NCBI RefSeq assembly: GCF_016865365.1
Contig: NZ_AP024469.1
Span: forward strand, 1,045,001-1,109,000
Direction: 5' to 3'
DNA length: 64,000 nt
Origin: Geobacter sp. SVR
Lineage (GTDB): Bacteria; Desulfobacterota; Desulfuromonadia; Geobacterales; Pseudopelobacteraceae
Under the pieces are notes generated by a model, which worked only from the letters and a program-made list of their open reading frames with translations, had not been told where the DNA came from and did not search any database. The position numbers and the translations under genes were made by a program. How positions within the stretch are numbered: the first letter of the stretch is position 1; each line of letters begins with the position of its first letter. Positions 27,271-37,033 of this stretch are shown here, piece by piece.

Positions 27271-28692
27271 TTAAGCTGTTTTTTTCTTGCGGGTGAGACG
27301 ATTGTTAAAAGCTGTTCGGGTTAGCCCCAGTAACGATGCCGCCACACCCTGATTGCCGTTTGCCAAGGCAAGCGCCCGCTCGGTAAGGAGCTCCCCAGCT
27401 TCCTTGAGTGTCGGAAAGCCCTGAAAGACCACGCATGTTTCTGATGTTAGAGCGGATGGCGATGGCGAGTCCTCAGGAGCGGTTCCCACTCCGATCTTAT
27501 CCCTGAAGACCGCCAGGGAGAGCGGACCGGACGTGTGTTGGGCAACGGCATCATACACCATGGTTTGGAACTCGCGTACGTTGCCGGGGAAGGAATAGGT
27601 CGAGAGCAGGCTCACCAATGCTTCGGGATAGCGGGGTTTTTTCTTGTGTAGCTTTGTTGAAATGAACTCCAGGAAGTGTTCCAGAAGCAGGGGGATGTCC
27701 TCCCGCCGCTCCCGGAGCGGCGGAATGTGGCACACGTGTGCTCCAAGCCTGAAATAGAGATCGTTGCGGAATTCACCGGCAGCGATCATCGAGCGCAGAT
27801 CCCGGTTGGTGGCGGCGATGATCCTGGTGGCGGAGCGTTTGGCCACATCAGAGCCAAGAGGATAGTATTCATGTTCCTGCAGCAGGCGGAGCATTTTGAC
27901 CTGTGAAGCGGCATTCATGTCACCGATCTCATCCAGAAAAAGGGTGCCGTTTTCGGCGCGGGTGATGAATCCCTCCCGCGCCTGGTCAGCTCCGGTATAT
28001 GCGCCTTTGCGATGACCGAAAAGGGAGTCGGAAAACATCAGGTCATCCAGGCCGGCGATGTTGACTGCCACGAAGTGCCCTTTTCTACCGCACAGGTCGT
28101 GAATAGCTTTGGCAAACAACTCCTTGCCCACCCCGGTTTCTCCGGTGACGAGCACCGGCTGGTCGGAGCAGGCCACCGATTCAAGGTACTGGAACAGGGC
28201 CCGCATCCGCTTGTTCTGGGTGACAATCGGCGCAAAGACCGCCTCGTGCTGTAATTCGCCGGTCAGCAGGTGTTGTCTCAGGGAATTGACCTCGCTCCGC
28301 AGCCGAAATACTTCCAGAGCTCGGGTCACACTGGTGATGAGCCGGCTCTTTTCGATCGGTTTCAACAGATAGTCGAAGGCCCCGCTCTTCATGCAGTCAA
28401 CAGCCACTTCTATCGTATTGGCCGCTGTCACGATCAGCACCGGGACATTTGGATAGGAGTAGGTGATCTTCTGCAGGAGTTCCTGCCCGGTAATGCCGGG
28501 CATATGAAGATCAAGCACGACCAGAGACACCTCTACCGTTTCCAGAAACGGCATGACCCTGGTGCTGTCGCTGATGGTGTGGATCCGGGCAGTAACAGCC
28601 TTTTTCAGCATGATTGCGGTGCTGAACAGTATTTCTTCCTCATCGTCAACCAGAAGTATTGTCTGATGATTGACGGAATCCTTCGCAGTCAT
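27271..28692 (-). CDS. NtrC-family sigma-54 response regulator
   Basis: 473 residues. Receiver 1-120 (LLVDDEEEILF; Asp in VVLDLHMPG), AAA+ domain with Walker A GETGVGKE near 184. The sigma-54 contact loop is FGHRKGAYTGAD (GAYTGA in place of the commoner GAFTGA), and Walker B is GTLFLDEIGDM. A C-terminal helix-turn-helix (NQGVAASLLGLTRTAFNNRL) binds DNA. It starts 12 bases after the kinase gene at 28705 ends, with AGAGGTGAAAGC before ATG, so the two form an operon and a likely cognate pair. Targets are unknown. Confidence 0.94.
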   Translation of the reverse strand: MTAKDSVNHQTILLVDDEEEILFSTAIMLKKAVTARIHTISDSTRVMPFLETVEVSLVVLDLHMPGITGQELLQKITYSYPNVPVLIVTAANTIEVAVDCMKSGAFDYLLKPIEKSRLITSVTRALEVFRLRSEVNSLRQHLLTGELQHEAVFAPIVTQNKRMRALFQYLESVACSDQPVLVTGETGVGKELFAKAIHDLCGRKGHFVAVNIAGLDDLMFSDSLFGHRKGAYTGADQAREGFITRAENGTLFLDEIGDMNAASQVKMLRLLQEHEYYPLGSDVAKRSATRIIAATNRDLRSMIAAGEFRNDLYFRLGAHVCHIPPLRERREDIPLLLEHFLEFISTKLHKKKPRYPEALVSLLSTYSFPGNVREFQTMVYDAVAQHTSGPLSLAVFRDKIGVGTAPEDSPSPSALTSETCVVFQGFPTLKEAGELLTERALALANGNQGVAASLLGLTRTAFNNRLTRKKKTA

Positions 28693-28704
28693 GCTTTCAC
28701 CTCT

Positions 28705-30303
28705 TTAGAGTTGTTGGAAAACTTTCAGCGTGACGGTCGCGGTTGTTCCCGCTTCTGACTTGGAGGCAAACAGCAACGTTCCGTTATTCTCCCTCAGGAG
28801 CGACGTGGAGATATACAGTCCCAGTCCCGTACCGCCACTGTCACCTTTGGTGGTAAAAAAGGGTTCCGTCAGTTTTTCGAGCACCTCTGAGGGCATGCCG
28901 CACCCCTCATCCGTAACTGTTACGACAATATGCTTATTATCCTCGGTCAATGCAGTCTCTATACGAATCCCCCGGGTTTTGTCCGGTAGCGACTGCAAAG
29001 AATTCATGATCAGGTTGATCATCACCTGTTCTATCTGTTGGGCATTGCCCATGGCCATGGGCAACGCGTGTGCGGCTGCCAAATGGAAGTTCTCGCATTT
29101 CTTATTAATCTCATGATTGAGAATGGAGATGGCATCAAGGATTATCTTGTTGAGATCAAAGCAATCCTTCACACTGCCGGAGTCCTGCCGGGCGAAGTTT
29201 TTCAGCCGCTCGACGATATTTCTGATCCGAAGGGAACCATCCTTCAAGCCGGAGAATAAACGGGGTAAGATGCCACTAGCCTCGGAAAATTGAAAATCTC
29301 CCAGATTAAAATCTCCGTGTTCCCGATAGTATTCATCAAGGATCGGCATTGCGTCATGCCAGGCCTCGTCCAGCAGTTCGGTGTTGCGCATAATGAAATT
29401 ATTGGGATTGTTGATTTCGTGGGCGATGCCGGATACGAGGAGCCCCAGCGACGACAGTTTGTCCGCCTGGATGAGCTTTACCTGAGTACGTTTAGCCTCC
29501 TCCTCAAGCTTGACCTTTTCGGTGATATCCTCCTTGATCGCCAGGAAATGGGAAATGGTGCCATTACTATCCCTGATTGCTGAAATAATGGCGTGCTCAA
29601 GAAGTATGTCCCCATTTTTCTTTCTATTGTAAAAATCCCCTTCCCACACATTTCCAGCCGAAATCGTTTCCCAAAGTTGCCTGTGCACCTGCGTGGATGT
29701 CTGGTCTGATTTCCAGATACGGGGATTCTGATGGAGAATCTCATCGGCGGTGTATCCTGTTGTATGGGTAAACTGGGGATTGACATATTCGATGCTACCG
29801 GAGGCGTCAGTGATAACGATGCTGACAGGACTCTGCGCAGCTACTTGCGAGAGCATGAGCAGTTCTTTGGTCCGTTCGCGTACCATTTCTTCCAGGGAAT
29901 CCTGATAGCGCTTATTTTCACTGATAAGCCACTTTCGTTCCAAGACCCGCTGGATAACGACATCGAATGTGCTCAAATCCTGAACCGGTTTGACGATATA
30001 ATCCCAGGCGCCGCTTCTGAGCGCCTCAACGGCATGCTGCACATCGGAGGAGCCGGACACTGCAATGACGGGCGTTTCCGGATATTCCCGCGCTATATAC
30101 TCGATGACCTCTAAGCCACTCATTCCGGGCATTCGCAAATCGGTGAACACGAGATCCGGCTGTTCTTTTTGGATGATATCGATCCCTGTCCGGCCATCAG
30201 CGGCTTCGAGGACGGAGCAACCACTTTCCTCGATATACAGGCGCAAGGGCAGACGCTCTAATTCCTCGTCATCGATTATAAGAGCTGTTGTCGGACTAGC
30301 CAT
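28705..30303 (-). CDS. Cytoplasmic receiver-PAS-histidine kinase
   Basis: 532 residues, ATG after TTGGAGAAGTT. Order: N-terminal receiver (LIIDDEELERL; Asp in VFTDLRMPGMSG; Lys in YIVKPVQD), coiled coil, PAS domain (VSIVITDASGSIEYVNPQF) about 155-275, histidine kinase with His in SGIAHEINNPNNFI near 310. ATPase motifs are LIMNSLQSLP, DEGCGMP and GGTGLGLYIS. No membrane segment, so it senses a cytoplasmic cue or takes phosphate from another kinase. First gene of an operon with the NtrC-type regulator. Confidence 0.92.
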   Translation of the reverse strand: MASPTTALIIDDEELERLPLRLYIEESGCSVLEAADGRTGIDIIQKEQPDLVFTDLRMPGMSGLEVIEYIAREYPETPVIAVSGSSDVQHAVEALRSGAWDYIVKPVQDLSTFDVVIQRVLERKWLISENKRYQDSLEEMVRERTKELLMLSQVAAQSPVSIVITDASGSIEYVNPQFTHTTGYTADEILHQNPRIWKSDQTSTQVHRQLWETISAGNVWEGDFYNRKKNGDILLEHAIISAIRDSNGTISHFLAIKEDITEKVKLEEEAKRTQVKLIQADKLSSLGLLVSGIAHEINNPNNFIMRNTELLDEAWHDAMPILDEYYREHGDFNLGDFQFSEASGILPRLFSGLKDGSLRIRNIVERLKNFARQDSGSVKDCFDLNKIILDAISILNHEINKKCENFHLAAAHALPMAMGNAQQIEQVMINLIMNSLQSLPDKTRGIRIETALTEDNKHIVVTVTDEGCGMPSEVLEKLTEPFFTTKGDSGGTGLGLYISTSLLRENNGTLLFASKSEAGTTATVTLKVFQQL

Positions 30304-31196
30304 AACTTCTCCAAAAATTTTACGGCATGTATAACAGACAATCCATGATCCTGCAATGCTGCCCTATTTTAACAAAATTACTCTTAGAAATGCCAGTTTG
30401 GAAAGTAGTAAGGGGCGGAGATCAATCTTTATCTGATCAAATATTGAGGTTTATCCCAGTACTCATTTCATTATTGGGTGGGACGCCAAATTTCACAGGT
30501 CACTAAATGGCCTTTTTTCTTTGATACCCCATGTTGAAAACCGCAATGATATCATAAGGCTTTCTAAGATTTGCACCGTTTTGACACGTTTATCTGACTG
30601 AAGCGTCTGCTGGCTCTCTAAGAAGCTGACCAGTTACCGAACTCTATCCTGCCTGCGCACTTCGCCGTTGACTATGGGAGAAGCGGCATCACAGGTAGTA
30701 ACGAAACAATAGATTGATTTGCAGTAATTAGAGTTATCCTATCAGCGCCTCCTTCCTTGATGGAAGGGTGAACCGAAAGAACAGATCAGCCATTCACTAC
30801 CGGATTGAACCAACAACAGCGAGAACCGTATTCACGCATTCGGTCTTTTTTTGTTTGACCTGAACGGGTGGTAAGAACGCCGGTCTTCGCGCGCCAACGG
30901 GGCGGCCACGGGCAAAATCTGCTTTATATGATATGGCTAATGTGATATTGAGGGATGTATTCTGATCTCCCATGTTACTAAAATAAGAGAATTATTTTAA
31001 TGCTTACCATCTAAATATCCATTTGAATTGCCGCGACACCCGCACCCCAAATTGCAGACCATATGGATATGACTCAAAGTGGCACTTGAGATATATGAAA
31101 ACTATTTAATGTGTAGATAGAAGTGCTTGACAAAAAGGGCCAATCTGCGCCACTTCTAGGCGCAAGAATTATGCGCTATTCCAGGAGCGGATCCAC
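30304..31196. other. 893-bp non-coding, AT-rich stretch
   Basis: No gene could be supported on either strand. The only local features seen are GTGGGACGCCA near 30479, similar to the repeat core GGGGACGCCA, and a small hairpin CCTTCCTTGATGGAAGG near 30749. Neither has an assigned role. The stretch separates the kinase operon from radC and resembles decayed island DNA. Confidence 0.45.
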
Positions 31197-31660
31197 ATGA
31201 CGAAAGAAAAATAAAATTAGTCCGGGAAATTGTAATCAAGTACAAGGCTAGAAGGCTGGAGACAGAAATCGAAGGCGAAAAAGTAACGGGCCCTGAAATG
31301 GTTGTTCAACTATTCAAGGACCTTCAGAATGAGACAAAAGAAAAGCTTATTGTCATAAACCTTGATAACGCGAACAAAATTTTATACTTCGAACTGGTTG
31401 CCATAGGCGGAGCCAATATCTGCCATGCACGACCGATAGAGATATTTAGAAGTTCATTTTTGACAAGCGCGGTATCGGCAATTGTGATCCATAATCACCC
31501 TTCCGGAAAGCCGACTCCAAGCGCTGCGGACAAAAACTTTACGAAAGACCTGCTCAAAGTAACTAACTTGATTGGGCTCAAGCTTCTCGATCACATAATT
31601 ATCGGCTATGAAGGCTACTATTCCTTCACAGAAGCAGGAAAAATTACCAGGCAGTTTTAA
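31197..31660 (+). pseudogene. RadC-like JAB-domain protein with early frameshift
   Basis: ATG 31197 has a good ribosome site (CCAGGAG) but reads only MTKEK before a stop. One more A in the following A-run would join it to IKLVREIVIKYKARRLETEI and to the JAMM/MPN domain. That domain has the metal motif IHNHPSGKPTPSAAD and ends ITRQF at 31660. RadC-type JAB proteins are common cargo of integrative elements; their role is unknown. A product from the in-frame ATG 31298 would lack about 30 N-terminal residues but keep the metal site. Sequencing error in the homopolymer cannot be excluded. Confidence 0.75.
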
Positions 31661-31739
31661 AGTGGGAGGGAAACTGAGGGGGCAACTGCCGAGCCGTTAA
31701 AATGAAAGCTCCTCTTCCCAGTACCCAGATTTGTCTGCT

Positions 31740-31772
31740 GGGGAGCAAGGTGGACTCGAACCAGCAACACAA
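31740..31772 (-). other. Possible tRNA 3'-end fragment
   Basis: The complement contains GCTGGTTCGAGTCCACC, a T-arm-like sequence with the consensus GGTTCGANTCC (one mismatch in the stem), followed by TTGCTCCCCA. No D-arm or anticodon arm precedes it. It may be a relic of a tRNA target site near the island end. Confidence 0.3.
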
Positions 31773-31806
31773 GCATAGATCAATGTTGCTGACTGTTCTT
31801 AAAAAC

Positions 31807-31881
31807 GATATTTGTTTATAATTATCTGAAATTAAAACTTACTTCCCAGTTATCGAATTCATCGTCTCGGGGACGCCACTA
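31807..31881. repeat. 75-bp direct repeat, right copy (putative att)
   Basis: Same orientation as 5454-5528. The inner 55 bases (31827-31881) differ from the left copy at two positions; the outer 20 differ more. The right end GTCTCGGGGACGCCACTA is immediately followed by an intrinsic terminator, suggesting that the repeat is the 3' end of a transcribed gene used as integration target. The gene itself is not recognisable here. Confidence 0.8.
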
Positions 31882-31886
31882 ATATT

Positions 31887-31925
31887 AAGCACTTACAATA
31901 TGTTTTTTGTAAGTGCTTTTTTTAT
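31887..31925 (+). terminator. Rho-independent terminator
   Basis: A perfect 10-bp stem (AAGCACTTAC at 31887-31896 with 31909-31918) is followed by a long U-run. It starts six bases after the right 75-bp repeat. Confidence 0.82.
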
Positions 31926-32239
31926 TTTTTGAAAAGAGTTGTACTTTGGTTGTACCTAGAGGTTACTGTGGATGAATTGACCAACTCAAAATTTATTAGC
32001 TTTTTGCTTCTTTGCTTTGTTCCCACTTCAAGGGCTAAATTATAAGCACAACGGACAAACTAAGCCAAGAGAATCTCCAGACGGAGAGAATTTATTGGCT
32101 AGGCTGGTTTTATTGTGGATTGGATTGATTTCACTGGCGTGAAGAGTAAAAACATTAGATTTATTGTTATTTGCTTTTAATAATATTATTGTGCTAATAA
32201 AAGTGTAGCAAATTGTGATCCTAATAAACAGGGGGCAAG
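31926..32239. other. Non-coding, AT-rich stretch
   Basis: No gene or strong hairpin is seen. It presumably contains the promoter of the lipoprotein gene at 32240; no confident -35/-10 pair could be picked. Confidence 0.45.
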
Positions 32240-33592
32240 ATGAGAAATCTGATCATACTTTTGATTGCGATGGTATTGGCGGGATGTGGAGGAGGGGGGG
32301 GCGGAAACATAGCTGTGAAAGAAGGGGTTTTTGTTGACGCCCCGGTAGACGGTCTACATTACAAGACACTCACTCAGGAAGGCGAAACTTCAAGCGGTGG
32401 TAAATTCAAATATGTTGAGGGCGAAATCGTTACTTTCTCTGTAGGAGAGGTGACGCTAGGATCGCAGACCGCGAAGGCGGCAATGACACCGATTGATTTA
32501 GTTCCCGGCGCTGTTGATGCCACTCATCCTAAAGTCATAAATATTGTCCAACTACTTAAAGGCCTGGACGATAAGAGTGATGGCGCAAAAATAACGATTA
32601 CGACGAATGCAAGAGCAAAGCTCACCTCTGCAAACTTCGGAGGCTATACTGATATCCAGAAAATACCCGGAGAGGCTGTTATAAGTACATTTGTTTCGAC
32701 CAAACTGGGACTTGGCCACTCCATGCCTACAGCAGCGGAAGCGAAGGCCCATATTGATAACAGCATCGCTACTGCGTGCAAGGATTCATCAATGTCGCAA
32801 AGCATGTCGGTGGCATGCTGGGCAGTGGAAAACAAGGCCGCGTACGATAAAGCGGTTTTGCCATTCAATGATATTTATAGGCGGTGGAAGGATGCGGAGA
32901 GCCTCGCAAGTGTTACGCCGCGCATTGCTCTTCCGGAGCCGATTAGCAACTTGCAAAGGCTCCAGCGCGAAGCTGAAGTGCTCGTTGTTGGCAAATGCCT
33001 AGAGTCAGCAAAGGATAATTTGCGGTGGGGGATGAATTACATCAATATTGGTTACAACAGATTTTTGGGTAATTACGGCGATCATTCGTTGTATTTTGCC
33101 AACGGCTATGGATCTTTATCACAATATGAAAAGGATATAGCATATCAGCCGCTTTGCGATTATGCGCCATCAAGCGCTAACACGGTAAAACTCAAAATTA
33201 ATCTCACTGGAATCGTGCCGGCATCTGCCAACATCGGCGGTGTGTATATTAAATTATCGCTCCCCGCAAATGTGATTCCTTCCTATGTTGCTGGCACACA
33301 TGACGCAAGTAACTCTATTGAGCATCCTTGGGTTTTTAACAGTGTCGACAGTTTTGTTTTTGCTTATTTCATCTCAGCCACAACTGCGGCTCCCGGCACG
33401 ATAGAAGTATACATGCAAAGCCAAGACGCCGGTGTAAACCAAGGTGGAGAGATAGCAACAATAACACTTAGGCTTATTAATGGTGCTGTGCCAGCAGCCA
33501 CTAATTTCAGTATATCCGAGGTTCGAGTCGTAAATACCGATGGCGATGTTCTTGCGGGGGTTCATGCTGTTGTTGCTTCGGATACAAAGTAA
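32240..33592 (+). CDS. Large lipoprotein, function unknown
   Basis: 450 residues after GGGGGCAAG. The signal peptide ends in the lipobox VLAGC followed by seven Gly in eight residues. Residues 28-90 (VFVDAPVDGLHYKTLTQEG, later FSVGEVTLGSQ and PIDLVPG) match a beta-rich module common in exported proteins of Geobacter-like bacteria. The middle third is helical with paired Cys. The last 140 residues (KLKINLTGIVPASANIGGVY, later GEIATITLRLINGAVP) are a beta-sandwich resembling cohesin-type domains. This suggests surface attachment or scaffolding; no enzymatic motif is visible. It lies just outside the right repeat, in AT-rich DNA. Confidence 0.7.
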   Translation: MRNLIILLIAMVLAGCGGGGGGNIAVKEGVFVDAPVDGLHYKTLTQEGETSSGGKFKYVEGEIVTFSVGEVTLGSQTAKAAMTPIDLVPGAVDATHPKVINIVQLLKGLDDKSDGAKITITTNARAKLTSANFGGYTDIQKIPGEAVISTFVSTKLGLGHSMPTAAEAKAHIDNSIATACKDSSMSQSMSVACWAVENKAAYDKAVLPFNDIYRRWKDAESLASVTPRIALPEPISNLQRLQREAEVLVVGKCLESAKDNLRWGMNYINIGYNRFLGNYGDHSLYFANGYGSLSQYEKDIAYQPLCDYAPSSANTVKLKINLTGIVPASANIGGVYIKLSLPANVIPSYVAGTHDASNSIEHPWVFNSVDSFVFAYFISATTAAPGTIEVYMQSQDAGVNQGGEIATITLRLINGAVPAATNFSISEVRVVNTDGDVLAGVHAVVASDTK

Positions 33593-34023
33593 CAATTGAA
33601 GTGGACAATGGGTCGCCGACTTCATCCCACGAAGTACAAAACATCAGCCCGGTGAGCCAAATTGGTGTCAGATTCGGATTGTACAGGGAAAGGACGAAAC
33701 ATTGATTGAAACTGAGTACTTCACCCGAGGTACTCAGTTTTTTTTGTGCTGTAAGTTTATCGCGTCTGCTGGGATACGTCTCCACCCTTGATAGTACGCC
33801 GTCTCCACTCAGCACGACCTCCTTAATGAGCGACTGAAGATACTCCTTGCCGAACTGCATGGTCCCACCAGACTCCATCGCTGATTTTCTTGGACTGGAT
33901 AGCTGGGGAGGTCAAGAGAAAGGTCATAAACTCTTCTTTTACGAGCTATTTTCATGATTGCAAGATGGCTGTAACGCTAGGAGGTTATGATTACTAACAA
34001 AAAGTGATAAGAGGAGATGACCT
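33593..34023. other. Intergenic region with terminator and possible gene relic
   Basis: Contains the terminator at 33710-33747. On the minus strand 33760-33860 can be read MQFGKEYLQSLIKEVVLSGD, which looks protein-like, but it runs into the terminator without a family match. I treat it as a possible relic and do not call a gene. Confidence 0.35.
33710..33747 (+). terminator. Rho-independent terminator
   Basis: AACTGAGTAC (33710-33719) pairs with 33730-33739 around a 10-base loop and is followed by eight T. It lies 118 bases after the lipoprotein stop. Confidence 0.75.
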
Positions 34024-34242
34024 ATGGATACTACTACGCTACAAGCCACCTGTCTTACCCGGACAGCAATTGATGCTCTGAAAAAGGCGTATGGCGAGTG
34101 TCCAAATTTGCCGGCCCGCCAATCCATCGCTACTGCATACGCGGCGATCACGTTGCTGAAATCCGCCATATGCAGAAGTGATGAGTACGATGAATCTATT
34201 GATGAAGATTTCGAACCCAGCGAATACTGCGCAGCAATCTGA
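34024..34242 (+). CDS. Small acidic protein, function unknown
   Basis: 72 residues with a good ribosome site (AAGAGGAG, eight bases before ATG) and its own terminator downstream, so it is probably a real monocistronic gene. It has no signal peptide or membrane segment. The first half is helical (LTRTAIDALKKAYGECPN) and the end is strongly acidic (DEYDESIDEDFEPSE). I do not recognise a family. Confidence 0.6.
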   Translation: MDTTTLQATCLTRTAIDALKKAYGECPNLPARQSIATAYAAITLLKSAICRSDEYDESIDEDFEPSEYCAAI

Positions 34243-34277
34243 TTCAAATTCACATTGAAAAAGGAAGCACGTTTTTA

Positions 34278-34310
34278 AAAGGTCACTTCCCACAAGAGAA
34301 GTGACCTTTT
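34278..34310 (+). terminator. Rho-independent terminator
   Basis: AAAGGTCACTTC (34278-34289) pairs perfectly with 34298-34309 around an 8-base loop; the stem end supplies the U-run. It follows the 72-residue gene by 35 bases. Confidence 0.75.
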
Positions 34311-34541
34311 GATGCTCGCCTTTTTACTGAAGGAGTGGAATGTGTGCGCAATAAGCAGGTGCGTTTTCAGTCGAAACCTGCTTGGAGTACAATAGAATTG
34401 CCACTGGGCGGCATCGTCAACCTGCGTAGTATAGAGTGGCCCGATCATCTGTTACGTAAGCTTTTGAAATCAACTGTTGTTGCTGGAAAAGTCTGACATA
34501 AATTTTTAAATTTTGAATGTGGTGATGCTGGGAGGCAAAAG

Positions 34542-36437
34542 ATGAATCTTCGAACCAAAGTCAATGTTAGTGTCGCTGTCTTGTTTACGTTTGCCATTGT
34601 GGCGTTGATAACTGCGGCAGCAATCAGCTCGCGTAACAGTATTTCCGATCTGCTGAAAAACTCGCAAACGGCCCTCGCAAAAGGCAATGCTGTCAATATA
34701 AACGCCTGGGTGCTTGGCAAACAGGCTATGATCCAGGCAGGAGCCAGTGACCTGTCCAAGCGTTCAGGACAACCAAGGGAATACATTACTAGCCAGATCA
34801 AGATACTCAGCGCCGCCGGCGGTTTTCAGACCGTCTACCCCGGCTATGAGAATGGCCTGTTCATCTCTTCCGACGGCTGGATCCCTGATGCCGGCTGGGA
34901 CCACAGAAAACGGCCCTGGTACGAAAAAGCCAGGACCGAGATGAAAGTAACCCAGACGGAGCCGTATGTGGATGCCCAGACAGGCAAGATGATCATCTCC
35001 TTCTGTGCACCGATCACCGAAGGAGGCACATTTTCCGGTGTGCTCAGTTCCGACATCCCGCTCGATTCAGTCGTGAAGCAGGTTCTCGACATCAGGATCG
35101 GTACCTCCGGCTATGCCTTCATCATGGACAAGGAGGGAAAGATTCTCATCCATCCGGACAAGGACTTGGTCCTCAAGAAAACCTTTCAGGAGGTAACCGG
35201 CGTATCCGACCTGGCAACACGGCTGAAGACCACCTCGTCAGGGAGCCTGGAGTACACAATAAAAGGGGTGGACAAGATCATGTCCTACTCCCAGATTCCC
35301 TCCACAGGATGGTACCTCAGCGCAACGGTAGACAAAAAGGAGATTTTCGCACCAGTCGTCAAACAGACCAGGACATTGGTGGCGCTGGGAGTATTATTCC
35401 TTGTGGCAGGCCTGCTGGTCATCATTCTGTTCGTCCGGAAACTCCTTGCCCCGCTCAGTTCCTTCTGCACCCGTGTGGCCGACATTGCGGAGGGGGAAGG
35501 CGATCTTACGCGAAGGCTGGATGGGGGAAATCGCAACGACGAGATAGGAATACTGGCCGGAAAACTGAATCAGTTTATCGAGAATGTCCATAGCATTATC
35601 GCCAAAATTTCCAGCACTTCACAAACACTGGCCGGCGAAGCGGAAAAACTGAACACGACTGCCTCGGGCATTTCCGTCGGCGCTGAAGAGGTGGCGAGCC
35701 AGACCGTTACCGTGGCTACCTCCAGCGAGGAGATGTCGGCGACGGCATCAGACATCGCCAACAACTGCCACCTGGCGGCTGACAGCGCCAGAAGTGTCGC
35801 CGCGAGCACCCAGGCCGGTTTCGCTGTGGTCACCAATACCGTCAACGGCATCCGCCAACGCGGCGAACAGACCCGCCAGAACGCCCGGGCCATATCGTCA
35901 TTGGGCGAACGCTCCGAACAGATCGGCGTAATTGTCGGCACTATCGAAGACATTGCCGACCAGACCAATCTGTTGGCCCTCAATGCCGCCATTGAAGCGG
36001 CCCGTGCCGGTGAGCAGGGCCGGGGCTTCGCTGTAGTTGCCGACGAGGTACGTGCCCTGGCTGAACGAACCACCAAGGCAACCAAGGAAATCAGCGATAT
36101 GATCCGAGCGATTCAGCAGGAGACCAGAAGCGCCATCATCTCCATGGAAGAAGGGGTGGAGGAGACGGAAAAGGGGGTCGAGGAAGCGGCCCAGATCGAA
36201 GGCTCTCTCCGCAGCATCCTTGAACAGGTAGATTCCGTTACCTCGCAGGTCAGCCAGATCGCTACCGCTGCCGAAGAGCAGACCGCCACCACCGGAGAGA
36301 TCACCAGCAACATCCAGCGGGTTACTTCGGTGATTCAGGATACGGCCAGAGGTGCGCACGAAACGGCGGCAACCGCCCAGCAGTTGTCGGCACTCGCCCG
36401 GGATTTGCAGAATATTGTCGGCAATTTTAAGCTGTAG
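34542..36437 (+). CDS. Methyl-accepting chemotaxis protein (dCache_1)
   Basis: 631 residues after GGGAGGCAAAAG. First membrane helix 8-28; periplasmic double-Cache sensor about 35-275 with the ligand-pocket-like signature [12 protein letters not shown], then [16 protein letters not shown]. Second helix 278-300; HAMP; signalling domain with tip [20 protein letters not shown]. Cache receptors of this layout commonly bind amino or carboxylic acids; the ligand here is not known. It differs from the che-operon receptors in sensor type and tip sequence (ADQ versus AFQ) and lacks their C-terminal tether, ending VGNFKL. Followed after eight bases by a small gene. Confidence 0.92.
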   Translation: MNLRTKVNVSVAVLFTFAIVALITAAAISSRNSISDLLKNSQTALAKGNAVNINAWVLGKQAMIQAGASDLSKRSGQPREYITSQIKILSAAGGFQTVYPGYENGLFISSDGWIPDAGWDHRKRPWYEKARTEMKVTQTEPYVDAQTGKMIISFCAPITEGGTFSGVLSSDIPLDSVVKQVLDIRIGTSGYAFIMDKEGKILIHPDKDLVLKKTFQEVTGVSDLATRLKTTSSGSLEYTIKGVDKIMSYSQIPSTGWYLSATVDKKEIFAPVVKQTRTLVALGVLFLVAGLLVIILFVRKLLAPLSSFCTRVADIAEGEGDLTRRLDGGNRNDEIGILAGKLNQFIENVHSIIAKISSTSQTLAGEAEKLNTTASGISVGAEEVASQTVTVATSSEEMSATASDIANNCHLAADSARSVAASTQAGFAVVTNTVNGIRQRGEQTRQNARAISSLGERSEQIGVIVGTIEDIADQTNLLALNAAIEAARAGEQGRGFAVVADEVRALAERTTKATKEISDMIRAIQQETRSAIISMEEGVEETEKGVEEAAQIEGSLRSILEQVDSVTSQVSQIATAAEEQTATTGEITSNIQRVTSVIQDTARGAHETAATAQQLSALARDLQNIVGNFKL

Positions 36438-36445
36438 GAGTTGTC

Positions 36446-36694
36446 GTGGCAGGGGGGCCTTCAGCGCCGGCATTTTCCGATCAGGCGGCTGCCGTTTTCT
36501 CGGCAGCGACAAAACACCTTCTGGGAGTCCGCTATGCTCCGGTGGCGGTCGCTTCCCCGGTGGTGGCGGGAATCAACTACGCATTTTTCTGCAATGGCTC
36601 GGTCGTTTATCCCGGTGGCCCCAACGAGGCCTTCATCATCAAGATATATGCCCCGCCGCAAGGCGATCCGGTCATAAAGGGATCAACCGGGTGA
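36446..36694 (+). CDS. Small protein with VVAG/cystatin-like motif
   Basis: 82 residues from GTG 36446, placed by TAGGAG five bases upstream and only eight bases after the receptor stop, so probably co-transcribed with it. The core SPVVAGINYAFFCNGSVVYP followed by AFIIKIYAPPQGDPVI resembles the QVVAG segment of cystatin-like folds, seen in small proteins of related bacteria. No signal peptide is obvious. It could modulate the receptor or be an unrelated cytosolic protein; function unknown. Confidence 0.6.
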   Translation: MAGGPSAPAFSDQAAAVFSAATKHLLGVRYAPVAVASPVVAGINYAFFCNGSVVYPGGPNEAFIIKIYAPPQGDPVIKGSTG

Positions 36695-36743
36695 TGTGAT
36701 CACAGCATGATTCGAACCTCCCTCCAGGGGCCGCCGATACAAC

Positions 36744-36781
36744 AACGGGCTTGCAGCTTATTTGCTGCAAGCCCGTTTTAA
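36744..36781 (+). terminator. Rho-independent terminator
   Basis: A perfect 14-bp stem (AACGGGCTTGCAGC at 36744-36757 with 36764-36777), 6-base loop and short U-run. It ends the receptor plus small-protein transcript. Confidence 0.85.
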
Positions 36782-37033
36782 AGGCGGCTTCACCTCTCCG
36801 TGCTCTCAAAGATATCCAGGCGGGATCCATAAACCGAAATATCGTCGATATTATCAACTTGTCAGCGGTGATGTCCTACGTTAGATTGTCGAGGCCAGCC
36901 ATATGCTGCAAGGTGAGGTCGAAGCATGGCGGAAGTGAGCGCTCCCGGACATCGGGGGGCGAGCGCCGTGCCCGGATCTGATGCCTCTTTTCGAACAGGC
37001 CTTTTCAGTTCTTCACTGCCTAGGGGATATGAG

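Noticed and set aside
31197-31220. Programmed -1 frameshifting in radC
   Set aside because: The A-run is only five bases with no tandem slippery heptamer or downstream structure; a simple mutation is likelier.
31807-31881. The 75-bp repeat as the 3' end of a tRNA or tmRNA
   Set aside because: No T-arm or acceptor pairing could be drawn for the sequence before GGGGACGCCA; the parent gene stays unidentified.
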